From Harmothoe impar (Eukaryota > Annelida > Polychaeta > Phyllodocida > Polynoidae), in assembly GCA_947462335.1 (NCBI GenBank), contig OX381710.1, positions 35,959,204 to 36,023,203 of the forward strand: a stretch of DNA of 64,000 nt. The letters are read 5' to 3'. This document shows positions 1 through 11,068 of this stretch, one piece after another. Each line of letters opens with the position of its first letter. The first letter of the stretch is position 1. The position numbers and the translations under genes were made by a program. Below the pieces are notes generated by a model. The model was given only the letters and a program-made list of their open reading frames with translations. It did no database searches and was not told the DNA's origin.

Positions 1-120
1 GCTTTGGTCTGGCCCTGTTCGGGCTGCCCATGTTGGGTGCAGATCAGAGCTGAAAGCGGGTTCAGATTGGTTTTTGGACCGGTTGGAAACGGGCTCACAT
101 CAGTTTTTGGACGGGCTAGC
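1..120. repeat. Inverted fragment of the 676-1060 repeat family
   Basis: This stretch carries the words CGGGCTGCCC, CAGATCAG and AAAGCGGGTTCAGAT. They are reverse complements of words in the tandem array at 676-1060. It is probably a second, oppositely oriented piece of that repeat, cut by the window edge. The intervening 121-660 is AT-rich unique-looking sequence in which I see no gene. Confidence 0.45.
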
Positions 121-675
121 TAATTTGGTGCCACAGCACCGCCTGACAATTATGGGTTTTTAGAATCTATTCAATCATTCCACAAGGATTGCTTGTATTT
201 GTTGAACCAGATATCCTAGGTCCTGCTAATCAACCCAAGGCATAATCATATTCTTCCTACCCAAGATTGGAAGTATCAAGCAGGACTATTATCATCAGGT
301 TTGAGCCACATGCAGTATAGACAAGTGTCTAGGGTGTACATTGGCCTTCAAATCCATAGTTCATACCCACATGGTGCATATGAGACTGTGTTAAGCAAAT
401 TGTTATGCCACAGAAATAGTGTCTACACTAGATAGCTGCTTGGAGAACCTTCTTCTCATCATTGAAATATATATAGTCTACCTTATTTGCAAACTGTGAG
501 AACATCTGTTTATTGTTTCTATTTTACAGCACTTTAACCTTTTCTTGTATTATTGTATAAAATCTATTTCTATCTAGGTCTTTGTTGGAAAACTCTATAT
601 ATTGTATAGTAGTGACATTTGGTGTAACTGATCAAAACCACTAAACCAGTTTGCTCTGTCCAAACCCAACCTCAG

Positions 676-1060
676 TCTACATCAGACAGCTCGCTTTGAA
701 ACTGATCTGACCCTGAAATGGGGAGCCCGATCGGGGCCAGACTTAAGCCCCACAGTCTGCCCAATGTGAAACCAAAACGGGCAGCTTGCTTTGAAACTGA
801 TCTGAGCCCAAATCAGGTAGCCCACTTTAAAACTGATCTGAGCCCAAAACAGGAAGCCTGCTTGGGGCCGCACATCAGCCCAGCCATCTGCCCAACATGA
901 AACCAAAACGGGCAGCCCGCTTTGAAACTGATCTGAGCCCAAATCGGGCAACCCATTTTAAAACTGATCTGAGCCCAAAGCAAGCAGCCTGGTCAGGGCC
1001 ACACCTCAGCCCAGTCATTTGCCCAACATGAAACCCAGCTGAGTTTTGCCCAACTTCAAA
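676..1060. repeat. Higher-order tandem repeat, about 132 bp built from about 37-bp subunits
   Basis: The core TTTGAAACTGATCTGA or its variant TTTAAAACTGATCTGA recurs at about 694, 789, 826, 921 and 957. The spacings are 95, 37, 95 and 36, so a short 37-bp unit sits inside a 131-132-bp higher-order unit. The words GGGCAGCCCGC and GCCCAACATGAAACC recur with the same period. Short open frames across this block simply reflect the repeat period and have no protein signature. Confidence 0.7.
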
Positions 1061-1199
1061 CAGCCAATCCGAGCTAAAACCAAATTGGCCCCGTGCGGGC
1101 TCACTACTAGGGAAAGACCATCAAACCGACTCTGAAATAGGCCCGAAATGGCTCAAAATGTTATATCTTTTTCAAAATTATATTAAAAACGTCTAGGGT

Positions 1200-2340
1200 A
1201 GCTGAAAAAGAACAGATATGCACACAGCACAACTACCGCTGAAAGACACACAAGCCTAAAAGAAATCTCACCAGTTCTGCCTAATGGTATCAAGTTCCCA
1301 CTAAGCCATGCATACTCCCAAACCACTGCCGACGAACTAACAGGATTAATTATGGACTGAGTTCAACTTTAATACACTTTACTCACTGTAGACATTGCAG
1401 ATGTTGCCATTATGACCTTGATGAACCTATATTACAGTGAATTCATTGCATAACACCAGATTGTAATACTGTAAATGAAATCAGTGGTGACTAAGAAAAG
1501 CAAATATGTGACACGATCTGTGAAAAGAGCCCTTAGTGCAAGGTACACTAAGGTCTCTTTTTCCAATGCATATCACATTATATTGTTTAATACATGCTGA
1601 TACTTCCTATTACATTTTTATTGTAAATAAGACTGAATTGCATCTACATATTTTCATGTCTGGTGCTGTCTCCTCATAAAGTCAATTTAAGCTACAGATC
1701 TCCTTACTTATTCACACAGATCTAGGCATGTCTCAGAGGACATCAAATTGAATAATATCATCTACATGGATCTAAACTAATTAGCCTCTCGTTATTGATC
1801 ATGACATCAACGGGAATTGTATATCCCTTTGGTTTGACTTTCTGATGATGGATACCTTGCCACTGCAGCATCGATACTGACATGTATACCACAGGTGTCA
1901 AAGTCATCTTATTGCAGCCTTGATGGATTGGCTTTACAAGCAGAGCCGAGGCAATAACATAATCTAATATTTAATAGGAAGTCTCATCCACTGTGAACTT
2001 GCTATATATCATCATGTATGACTATGATGCTTTCTTTCCACATACTATGATCATACCTGATTAAATTCTACATGGTGGGCAAAACACACATAGACAGCTC
2101 AGGGGGAAAAGAGGAAGTACATGGTTGCATTTTACTTTATTTCTCTAATGAAATCAGCAAAGATTCATTAATTGGAAAGGGCCGTTTATTTGAATTTCTA
2201 CAACGTCCATGCCAGTAGTCATAGAGGCATGCCTAATCAAAGTTGAACATGTTAACGGTAAGACTTTAGGACAGCTGGGAGAATGACACAAGAAAGCTGT
2301 AGAGTCTACTACAGGCTTCGGATATTTTAAAGTGATTTAA
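1200..2340. repeat. Diverged local duplication, copy 1 (partner 4405-5560)
   Basis: Successive blocks align in the same order and strand with 4405-5560. Examples are CTGAGTTCAACTTTAAT at about 1358 and 4552, GATACTGACATGTATACCAC at about 1873 and 5034, GCAGCCTTGATGGATTG, and AGTAGTCATAGA near 2214 and 5430. The offset is about 3.2 kb. The copies have many substitutions and small indels, so the duplication is old. No shared intact open frame is evident. 1061-1199 holds nothing recognised. Confidence 0.7.
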
Positions 2341-2382
2341 GTAAGTCTTTGTCATCGAAAATACTACACTAGTTGGGCTCCG

Positions 2383-2398
2383 GTGGGGGGGGGGGGGA
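2383..2398. repeat. Poly-G tract
   Basis: A run of G interrupted by a single T lies just downstream of the first duplication copy. It is a simple homopolymer. The flanking 2341-2840 contains only short frames with no recognisable protein. Confidence 0.8.
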
Positions 2399-2847
2399 CT
2401 TAGTGCCACTTGATGACAGAGCTAACCCACCTTTGACCTATCACAACGATAACAAGGGAGATTGATCAGCAATATACAATGTCATATAAATTTATTGAGT
2501 ATAATCAGTGTTCAGAGGCTGTTGTGAAATGTATTCTATATCTATGTCTGCTTTAATTAATAAGCATATCAAAATACCAAGTGATAACAAGCAATACCTC
2601 ACAATAAACAAGACATGCTTCTATATGCAGCAGCGTCTAAGGTTCAGATTTATACTGCACGTATACGCCACATCCCAATCCCAGCACAACATTATGCCGT
2701 GGCATGGTGTCAGGGGCTGAGAAAAAAGCCATGAATGGCATATAACCATAATGTATAGAGATAAGCGAGGGAAGGCTCATATGGGAATATATGGCAGGTA
2801 GGGCCTTTCTTTTCCTGTTAGTCTTTCACCATAGGTGCACTGAAAAT

Positions 2848-3110
2848 CTCAGGGTCGTCATTTTGACAATGCCAAAACTGACAACTTTAGGTTGTCAAAG
2901 TGACCACCTTAGGTCGTCATTGTGACTACCCATCTGAGCCATTCAGACCAAAGTTGTCATAATGACGACCTTAGGTAGTCACAATAATTGGGTAGTCAGA
3001 ATGACTACCTTAAGGTTGTTAATCTAGGTATGGTCCATTTGAAGACCTAAAATCATCAGTAATGACAACTCTCAAGTCCTAGGTTGTCCCAATGACTACA
3101 TTATGCCACA
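2848..3110. repeat. Degenerate repeat of GTCATAATGAC-type inverted motifs
   Basis: Variants of GTCGTCAT, GTTGTCATAATGACGACC, GGTAGTCA and AATGACTACC alternate in both orientations. They form short imperfect palindromes spaced about 25-35 bp apart. A further pair occurs near 3400-3425. This looks like a decayed transposon interior or satellite. 3111-4404 otherwise holds nothing I can identify; its short minus-strand frames lack known domains. Confidence 0.5.
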
Positions 3111-4404
3111 TAATTCTATTCCTCACTTGCTACCTATGGCACGCTACTGCCACCTGGTTTTAATATCTGCATAACTATATCTGTCATGAGATATACACTG
3201 GTGACAGGGAGCAGAGTGGTCTCTATACCTTTGGGGCAATCATTCTCACCCATTGGCAACTTATTTATAACAAGTAATGCTACTTAGTTCAGTCAAGACT
3301 AAACCAAATATGTGAAAAGGATGCCTCTCATTGAGAAGTGAACTAATTAGAGACTATATTCATACACCATTCTCCACTCCATCTGCCATTATTCATTATG
3401 ACTACCTATGTCGTCATAATGACTAGGCTCCTTGCTCTGGGTTTTCAGTGTGTCGATGCTTGGCTGAGGAATGTGCAAATAAGGTAGGATTGTACAGAGT
3501 TTATGAAAATGTTTATGAATAGCCTTTACCTTCTTTCATACATGGGAATTGCCTTATGAAATAGATATACCTATAACAAAGCTTTAGTGGCTTTTCCCTC
3601 GCTAATAAGGACGTGAGAGCATTGCCTGTAGCTCTTGGTAAAGCAGCAATAGTAGCACCATCCGTCCACCTAGCATAGTGCAGTTACCAACATGAGAGAC
3701 ATCCATTCCAGTGGACATCTACCAAGAGTAAATGGGTCAATTGGTCCCAAGGGGGCGCCATAATTGTGGTAATATACATTTGTTTGCTGGGCAAACCAAG
3801 AACCGGATATGAGAATTATAACCCACATGACTTGATTGTGCTCATATTAACTTAATTTATTATCTTATGGCATGGTGACTAATCCTACCTACATAAACGT
3901 CCAATGTCAGATACTGGGGTAAGATAATAAACCCTTTTGTTTGAACAACTTGGACAAAGAAGTGAGCGAATAATACAGTTATACATATGAAACCTGCTGA
4001 AAAGGATTTTGGATTTTTGTTGAAGTTTCATTTTCATTATCATTTCAAAACTCTTAAATGTATGGATTCTTTGATAACTGACATGTATATTCTCCATATG
4101 ATGCCAATCTCTTGATGGTCTTTCAATGTTTATGATATTCAATATTTGATGATTTGAAAAGGGGTGCAGCATATTAATACATGCTTTTGCGAAATTGTTC
4201 CTTTTTGTGAGCGAGGTTTTGTTAAATAGCCTTACAGCATGCTTCTAAACAATGTCTGTAATGAAGGGAATGTCAAGTTATATTGCATACCCTGGGGGTA
4301 AGACTTGCATGATCTACCAACACTCTGTGAAGCCCTATATATAGCAGCATTGCAACAATATGGATAATACAATGCAGCGTTGTACTGCCATTTGGAATGG
4401 CCAC

Positions 4405-5560
4405 TGCTGAGTAAGACATGCACACACCCCAGCTATTGTACCACATAATATAGCTAAGGGAAACCTCAGTTTTCTCCTAATGGGATCAACTCCCTCTAAC
4501 CCTTCCGACACATGTAGGATAAATATTCCATGACACATATTATTATTGCAGTCTGAGTTCAACTTTAATCCACTTTGCTCACAGCATGATTGATATAATT
4601 ATTGTGAATATTATCATTTTGACATGAATAAACTTTCTTTTAGGGTGATCTTATTGCACAACACCTGATTGTGATTCTGTTAATGGGATCGATGAAAAGG
4701 CCTTTTATGTTAATTGATTGTCAATTATATGAAATATAACATTTCATGTAAACAGGTGATCTAGCGTGTCAACTTTGTGTTCTTTCGTTATAGAATTAAT
4801 ACTCCAGTTCAGCATATGCAATTACCTTAGACAATCCCATGTTAAGTCCACAAACCATGCAGCTAACACATTTATAGCTATGTCTCAGAGGGTGAGAGGT
4901 TAAATCATGGTACCTTTCGATAGGGCTAAGCTACCTATATGCTCTTTTCATCGGTCATGACATCAATGGGAATTACATATATCCTCTTGGTTTGGCTTTT
5001 CCCATGACTAATGCCGCGCTACTGTACCTTTGATACTGACATGTATACCACAGCTAGGTGTCAAAGTAATTTCGTTGCAGCCTTGATGGATTGCCTTTAC
5101 AATCACAGCTGAGGCAATACCATTATTTAATATTTAATTGGAAGTCTTACTCATTGTACATCTGTCATAAATCATATACCTGCCTAGAAACTCTATAATG
5201 CGATTATATATTATTTAGTTTTATATAGTGGATATAGTAGCATGTAGAGAGTTCAAGGGAGAAAGGAAAAAAACAAGTGTGGATCAAAGTCATTTTGTGT
5301 GAATTACAGGGGTAAAATCAGTCCATGATTGCAATGCATTTAACATTATTTCTGTAATAAAACCAGCAAAGAGCTTTCAAGTAGAGAGGGCTGTTATTTT
5401 GAATTACTGTGAATGTCACTTTCTCGTCAGTAGTCATAGAAGCACGCCTAATCAAAGCTGGACACATCAAAGGAAGGATTTTAAGACAGTTGGGGGAATG
5501 GTACGAGTGGGGCGTTGTCAGACTGGGCAAGCATTTTAAAGTTTTTATCTTTGTTATGGA
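4405..5560. repeat. Diverged local duplication, copy 2 (partner 1200-2340)
   Basis: This is the second copy of the segment described at 1200-2340, in direct orientation. A 145-codon minus-strand frame overlaps its right end (5318-5755). The matching part of copy 1 is not open, and the translation shows no domain I know, so I do not call a gene. 5561-6978 is AT-rich sequence without recognised features. Confidence 0.7.
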
Positions 5561-6978
5561 AAACACAGCACTGTTCCGTGAGGGATTGAATACTACGAGC
5601 CATTTTAGCTGCAAGAAACAGGAATCATCAGCCCACAAAGGGGTTTCTGAAAGGTGTGGGCTGACATGAAGGGAAGGGAGAGGCAATAGAATTGCTGGCA
5701 GCACCGCATAACCACCACACCTCTTACAGATTCCAATCTCAGCTCTCCATGCCATCTGTATATTACACTGATAAACAAGAACTGTCTGCTCAAAGAGCTC
5801 CAGGGTCTTCTCTGTGTAATACTACATGTTGTAGCAAGAGAACTATATATGGATTCCAGAGGGCAGTGACATCGTAAACTGCCAAACTGGAATATTCAAT
5901 AGCCGGGCCCTATATATATAAGAATGCTAGTTCCTTCCCTATACTAAAAATGATTAAAACTTCAGATTTATCTTGTTGGTCACCGAAAAAAGTGCGCTAA
6001 TTTTATGTTAATTTGGTTCTGGGAGGAGTTTCCAAAGTCAGTTTTCAGTTTTGAGCAACTGACTGAATTTTCAAGAGGCAATGAACTACATTCTTTGAAC
6101 TATTTAAATTAATTAAATGGTTTCCGTGGCAATCAGAAATTCCAATAGTTATGCTAAATTCCCGTAGAGAACTCAAGGCTGGAATAATTCTCAGAAGACT
6201 ACTGTATTCTCCATCAAAAAGTACCGTGATCACCCTTAATTATATGTCTATTTTCCCCCCACTATTCTGCCACTCTGATTCCCCCTGGTTGTCAAAACCA
6301 GTAACAGAAAGCCCCAATGGAGTCACCACTATACTTTCCCAATACATGGCTTGTGTATTTTTTCTCACAAGTTGGTATTTGAGGCTGGATGGGCTGTTCT
6401 CCTATTGCCGTGCTTTCTACACTTCTAAAGTGCTATATGCATTGACTCTTTCAACTCCCATCCGCAATTGAGCCTATTACAATGAATGCTATAATGGCAC
6501 AAAAGTGATGGCTTATAATGACTACCGGTAGTCCAGTATACTGCATTGCACTTCCTGCGATGGCAATAAGCAAGAGGGTGACAAATATTTGGCGACCACA
6601 TGTCTGGCTTAAAAAATGTTACTAACATGATGATATTAGATTCCTCCAGGGTGGAGATGACAGGGGTGCCATTTGAGAGAAGTAGTCGTCCTCCAGTGCC
6701 TACATGCAGTAGGCAGCTACAAACATACTACTATATATGGTTATCCCTTTAAGGGCCGCATAGTACTTTAAGGTGGGTAGACCCCATAGTCTAGAAGTAA
6801 TTAGATTTCGTCAGGCTTTTCACCATGAGGCCCATATTATAAGTAGTCTCAAATGGTGTAAAGGAAATAGGGGGGTACCAAGCTAGTTTCTGAGATATCT
6901 GGCTTTGAGTTTGGAGTGATCTGTAATAAGATCATATAGTGATAGTACATGTATATAATATTATATGTGCATGAAATA

Positions 6979-7489
6979 CAGTAAAACTTCGTTATAAGGA
7001 GGACCTTGGGACCAGTGCAATTTGCTCCTTATAAGCAAGGTCTCCTTATAAGCAAGGTCAGCCTTATAAAGGTCCAGCAACAGAACACTCCCTACATGTG
7101 TCTCTTATACCCTTATAGATTTGATTTGAATACAATTCAGATGGGTGTGTGTATCATTTCAAGTCAAACCCCCTTCTAGATCCCCTTCATCCTCACTAGG
7201 GAAGCTACAAATGTATTCTCCCCACCTCAATGGGAGGGGCCAGTGGGCAATTTTAAGCAGTATGTGACTGTAATACTGAGAAATGACTTCCCTGGGTAAG
7301 GTTTGCACGTACAAAATAAGGAAATGAGCCAAAATTACCTCCTTATATCAGAGGTTAAGGTAAAAATACCTCCTTCTAAGAGAGTTTTCTTACTATATAA
7401 ATGTATAGGGAAAAATCGGGACCACACAAATCTGCTCCTTATAAGCAAGGTCTCCTTATATCAGAGTTCCTTATAACGAAGTTTCACTG
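6979..7489. mobile_element. Pogo/Tigger-like MITE with TA target duplication
   Basis: The ends are CAGTAAAACTTCGTTATAAG and the inverse of CAGTGAAACTTCGTTATAAG, flanked by TA at 6977-6978 and 7490-7491. The subterminal words CTCCTTATAAGCAAGGTC also recur inside both ends. TA duplication and CAGT(G/A)AAAC..CGTTATAAGG ends are typical of the pogo/Tigger branch of Tc1/mariner. No transposase frame is present in the 511 bp, so it is non-autonomous. Confidence 0.88.
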
Positions 7490-7691
7490 TAGCATGTTAA
7501 AGTAATGAACTTTCCCTATAGTTCTCTCAGGATATATCTATAGTCTACAATCTTTTACATCCAGAAATAAGACTTTGAACATATGGTCCCCTGCATATCT
7601 TAAAGGTTTTTGGTGTTTGACATAAAAAATATATAAATGGAGCACACAGTCTTGATGTGGTACAGGTATTGCTTTCAGCATGCCTACTACC

Positions 7692-7761
7692 AGAGTCCCA
7701 GTAGAGTAGGGGTAAAGCCTTAGATTCACATGCAGGAGGCCCTGGGTTCAAGCCCCGGCCA
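7692..7761 (+). repeat. tRNA-like module (SINE head or tRNA pseudogene)
   Basis: An A-box-like GTAGAGTAGGGGTAAAGCC is followed about 35 bp later by a B box GGGTTCAAGCCCC. The anticodon-loop position reads TTCACAT, so the parent may have been a tRNA-Val(CAC)-like gene. The acceptor stem does not pair well, so it is more likely SINE-derived than a working tRNA. Sequence after it shows no obvious LINE tail. Confidence 0.5.
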
Positions 7762-7822
7762 GGTCTTGCAGGTTAATTTTGACATGAAAATATATATCTA
7801 ATATACAAAAATATGACCAAAG

Positions 7823-7836
7823 GCACCCCCTGGTGG
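7823..7836. promoter_or_regulatory. CTCF-like motif
   Basis: GCACCCCCTGGTGG matches the bilaterian CTCF core (GCRCCCYCTRSTGG type). It is isolated in intergenic sequence, so occupancy is unknown. A second such match lies at 33407-33420. Confidence 0.35.
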
Positions 7837-7924
7837 CTTCTGGGACAACTACATGTGCATATGCGCAATGACCTGCGCAGTTGACATGTTTACAATAGGG
7901 TCTAGCCACCTTAATATACTATGC

Positions 7925-8125
7925 CCGGCTTGATACGTGAATGCAGCTCGAGCGGGTCTACTCACTAGGGCTACAGCCATGCGTGACTCTGACCTTTGGA
8001 AGTGTATCAACTCTGTATAGGGCCATAATCATGCATCGATGCAGCACTTACGAGTTACTGACCTATGACAACAAAATGGCATAGCACATTAAAGCACTCT
8101 GCTGCCCTTAAATGGTTATGCCAGG
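7925..8125. mobile_element. Hairpin MITE family member, diverged
   Basis: It has the family words CTCACTAGGGCT, GCATCGATGCAGCAC, GAGTTACTG and TTAAAGCACT, ending near GCCCTTAAATGGTTA. The same words appear at 25290-25465, 58020-58230 and 61290-61570. The family is a palindromic non-autonomous repeat around a CATGATGCAT-rich stem. This copy is the most decayed. Boundaries are approximate. Confidence 0.5.
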
Positions 8126-9121
8126 AGGGGCTGGCAGCAGGGTATCACCAGGGACACCAGCATGGAATGTGGTCGGCACAGGAGGATCCAATTAGGATGT
8201 CACACAAGATTCCTTCACAATGCTTGCATGCATGTAGGGTGGGTAAATTGAACACAAATTACATCTACACGTGCTGCTATCACCAATTCCATCCACATGA
8301 CATGGTATGCCATTGACAAGGTAATAGATAAAAAAAATATAAAATGTAATACTAAATCTGGTAGTAATATCTACGGTTGTACACACATAGTGAGCCAATA
8401 TCATATTCAAGAGTACTAGCAACAAACAATTAACATTGGTCATATACATCAAGACTATCGTATCTAAATGCTAAAATATTCATTTCCTGCATAGCTCCAG
8501 TCTACTCCACTCCCTGACTCTATTTCAAACGTCTACAGAGAGAAGTGGAAGAGAAGAGGATAGGGGAAGTTAATTCAATAGATCTACACACTTGAAGTCT
8601 GGGCTTACTATCGACTCTAGCCCTGTACACCAGTCTTAATGACAGACACCATTAGAAGGAGCTCCTTGTCATTACAGCCTTATCAGCACCCCTCAACACT
8701 CCAGGGAACGTGTTGTGAGTAGCTCGAGCTAAAAATAGAAAAGTAATCATGGATTTGCTCGCTGGCAGACTCTTGAGAACAACTCCAACAAATGATGTCT
8801 TTTGGTGGAGAAGATGGGGATGACTATCGCTGTGTAATGTCTATTGATTACAGGTTATTTTGATGATATCACTTCTTGTAGGACGTGTTCTGCTGGAGCC
8901 CCCGTCTACATTATTTTGTATACTTTTAGTGAAACTCTATGGTGTGTGTTTTACCTGAAGGTGTACATGGACTCACCTATTCTAGGGACATTTCTAGCCA
9001 TAATATTATGTGGCACAATCGGTGAAAAGGAACCTAAGTGCAGGGGCATCAAGATTCCTTCGTCCAGTACATGTCATATATATTTACTCATAAACACCTG
9101 GTTTATTTGAGAATAACTATA
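8126..9121. other. Intergenic sequence without recognised gene; one MEF2-like site
   Basis: I find no protein domain, RNA gene or clear transposon end here. CTAAAAATAG at 8729-8738 matches the MEF2 consensus. An 88-codon plus-strand frame at 8844-9110 has hydrophobic stretches but no recognisable family, and I do not call it. Confidence 0.4.
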
Positions 9122-9234
9122 CTAGTGTAGTGGGTCGCCGCTGTACTATTTCTATGGAACCAGTTGGAGTTATATTTGGTATATGTGTTGTCGTGTATCC
9201 AGGCCGCACTCCTGTCTACTGCCGAGTATAAGGT

Positions 9235-9241
9235 TATATAA
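9235..9241 (+). promoter_or_regulatory. Probable TATA box of E1 5' LTR
   Basis: TATATAA lies 109 bp into the LTR, with the identical motif at 24541-24547 in the 3' LTR. Transcription would be expected to start about 30 bp downstream. Confidence 0.6.
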
Positions 9242-10047
9242 GCCCACCTGAGGAATGGTGGAGCGCGGCCTGGTTATGTGCATTGAGCCGTGACCGCCAC
9301 GTGTCACCCGACATATCTCGGGTACGGTGTCGGCTCGGATGCACCGGCGCGTGGTTACCCGGAGTTCCTCGGGAACTCAAGTGTTTACGAGTAATGGAGA
9401 GAATTACATAACGACCAGTACATAAGACCTGGGGTTCTGCTAATCGAGGACCCAGTCTTGCTGCGCACTTCGGCCAGCTTGGCTGCTCCACAACAGAGCT
9501 TCCCCGAACTCTGTTGTACCTTTTAGGCCTAGTCCTGTCGCTGCTTCCACCTTGGTCACCCTGCGTCTTTCTCTGTTCCACCCTCTGGGGGAACTAGAGG
9601 AGATAGACGCACTGGTGTACAACTCCGGGTACAGAACTCCCTCTGGGGGAGTCTGATCCAAGTGGAGTTAACCAAGATGGAAGAGAGCCTTGGAACTCGG
9701 GAATTATGTACTAGACCGTGAGCGTATACCTCCTGTATGTTCATATGACCACTGCCCAGTAAACAAAAAAACGTTATATAACGTTGGGAAAACGTTTCCT
9801 AAAGGTGTGGAAAACGTTTGAAAAGAACGGAAATATAATGTTATTTAACGCAAATTCGTTGACTCCAATTTACGTATATTAACGTTATAGCAAAACGTTT
9901 GAATGTACAACCGTTTTATAACATTATTTTACGTTTTTTTAGAATGGATTTTGACTTATAATAACGTTATAAAAAGTTATTTTACGTTATAAAATTGTAA
10001 CGGAAAACCTTTGCAAAGCTGCAGTATTTGGGGTATAGAAAATGCTG

Positions 10048-10130
10048 TCTATGTTGGGATCCGAACCCAGGAGGGTGAGCATCCAAAGCATGATTCAGTC
10101 CAAGACCTTAACCACTCCGCCATGGCATCT
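10048..10130 (-). repeat. tRNA-like module inside the CCCAGT transposon
   Basis: Read on the minus strand it has TGGCGGAGTGGTTAAGG (A-box/D-arm), a long variable-arm-like stretch, and GGGTTCGGATCCC (B box/T-arm). This layout is that of tRNA-Ser or tRNA-Leu. Stems are imperfect, so it is probably a tRNA pseudogene or SINE head that retains pol III promoter boxes. Confidence 0.55.
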
Positions 10131-10397
10131 CTACTACCAGGGCTGGCTGAAATGATGGGGTGTACACTCTTCATGAAATCCTGCTGGACATGGGAAATGT
10201 CCGGCAGAAATGTCACAGGTCCGGCAAAATGTCTGGTGTAGCTGGACCGAATGTCCTGCTGGGTTAAAATCAAATTAGTTTATGGGGGAGGGGGTTGAGG
10301 TTTATCATATTCATTCTTGTCTTGCACATGTAAAATATATTCGGAGGATATCGATCAGGTATGGGGATAATAATCAATGTATCCTGTGTATTATCAC

Positions 10398-10472
10398 CTA
10401 GCTCTGTGGCCTATCTGTCTAAGGCGTAGGAAAGTAGATCAGAAGGTTACAAGTTCAATCCTTACCCATGCC
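10398..10472 (+). repeat. Second tRNA-like module inside the CCCAGT transposon
   Basis: TGGCCTATCTGTCTAAGGCG resembles an A box and AAGTTCAATCCTT a B box about 35 bp later. It lies on the opposite strand from the module at 10048-10130. It is too diverged to assign an amino acid. Confidence 0.4.
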
Positions 10473-10899
10473 AAAAGTAATCTTTTTTGAGATGGTACAG
10501 ATTGTTTTGATTTTACCTACATAGATCTTCTAATCATTATATTCCCACATATACCACACCTTTTCTATGAATATTCACATTATAGACATAGATATTCAGG
10601 GTCATTTGAAATATTCACTAGAGCTCTTCACCAGTTCACCCTGCTATCTTCAACTTTTGTTTCTGATAAACCATAACCATATAAAAACGTTAAATAACGT
10701 TATATAACGTTGTGAATATAAACGTTCTTTTGTCAACCTTATAAGAATGTAAAATAACGTTTTACACATGCGTAAAATAACGTAATATATACTAACGTTT
10801 CAGAACGTTAAAAAACGTCTTTTGTTCACTGGGTGGTGTTCAGAAGCCTATTTGATTATTGCTATCCGTCTGTATGATTACGAGCCGTATGTCAGAATG

Positions 10900-10905
10900 A
10901 ATAAA
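10900..10905 (+). terminator. E1 LTR polyadenylation signal AATAAA
   Basis: AATAAA is followed by a GT-rich stretch (GTGTAATTTCTG). The same hexamer is at 25125-25130 in the 3' LTR, where it would end the genomic RNA. Confidence 0.65.
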
Positions 10906-10985
10906 GTGTAATTTCTGAACAACCTATTTTCGAATCTGGAGTTTTTCATAGCAGATGTCTATCTTAGAATAGCCAACAGCTACAC

Positions 10986-10998
10986 TGGTGCCGTGACC
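10986..10998 (+). other. E1 primer binding site
   Basis: TGGTGCCGTGACC starts one base after the LTR end. TGG pairs with the CCA 3' end of a tRNA, as expected for minus-strand priming. The tRNA species cannot be named with certainty from the sequence alone. Confidence 0.75.
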
Positions 10999-11005
10999 AC
11001 TTTGG

Positions 11006-11011
11006 GTAAGT
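11006..11011 (+). promoter_or_regulatory. Candidate splice donor in E1 leader
   Basis: TTTGG followed by GTAAGT is a near-perfect donor, 21 bp after the 5' LTR and before gag. With the acceptor at 19095-19096 it would remove gag-pol and place the third ORF on a spliced subgenomic RNA, as in retroviruses. Splicing itself is inference. Confidence 0.5.
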
Positions 11012-11068
11012 ATTGATTTACATTTATTTTTTTACTCTTCTTTCTGAAATTGAGAGGTAAGCTCTTAT

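Larger units (their letters stand above)
9755..10833. mobile_element. 1079-bp non-autonomous DNA transposon, CCCAGT ends, TG duplication
   Basis: The ends are CCCAGTAAACAAAAAAACG and the inverse of CCCAGTGAACAAAAGACG. The host sequence is duplicated as TG at 9753-9754 and 10834-10835. The uninterrupted 3' LTR at 25050-25065 shows the empty site (GACCACTGGTGTTC), which proves a 2-bp duplication. Both arms are packed with AACGTT/ACGTTA palindromes and the middle holds two tRNA-like modules. There is no transposase. A 2-bp duplication of variable sequence and CCC...GGG ends resemble ISL2EU-type elements, but the family assignment is inference. Confidence 0.92.
9126..10984 (+). repeat. E1 5' LTR (778 bp of LTR, interrupted)
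   Basis: It begins TGTAGTGGGTC and ends AACAGCTACA. Removing the 1079-bp insert and one copy of its TG duplication leaves 778 bp, exactly the 3' LTR length. The only mismatch I found is at about 9309-9310 (C versus G). A TATATAA box lies at 9235-9241 and an AATAAA signal at 10900-10905. The insert therefore lies between promoter and polyadenylation signal, inside the transcribed part of the LTR. Confidence 0.95.

Noticed and set aside
5318..5755. 145-codon minus-strand frame
   Set aside because: No domain, no conservation in the duplicated copy near 2100-2340, and no splice or promoter context.
8844..9110. 88-codon frame with hydrophobic segments just before E1
   Set aside because: AT-rich sequence often yields such frames. 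No family match, no start context or exon signals.
9234..9744. Short minus-strand frames repeated exactly at 24540-25050
   Set aside because: They are within the two LTRs, so their identity follows from LTR identity. They run antisense to the element.
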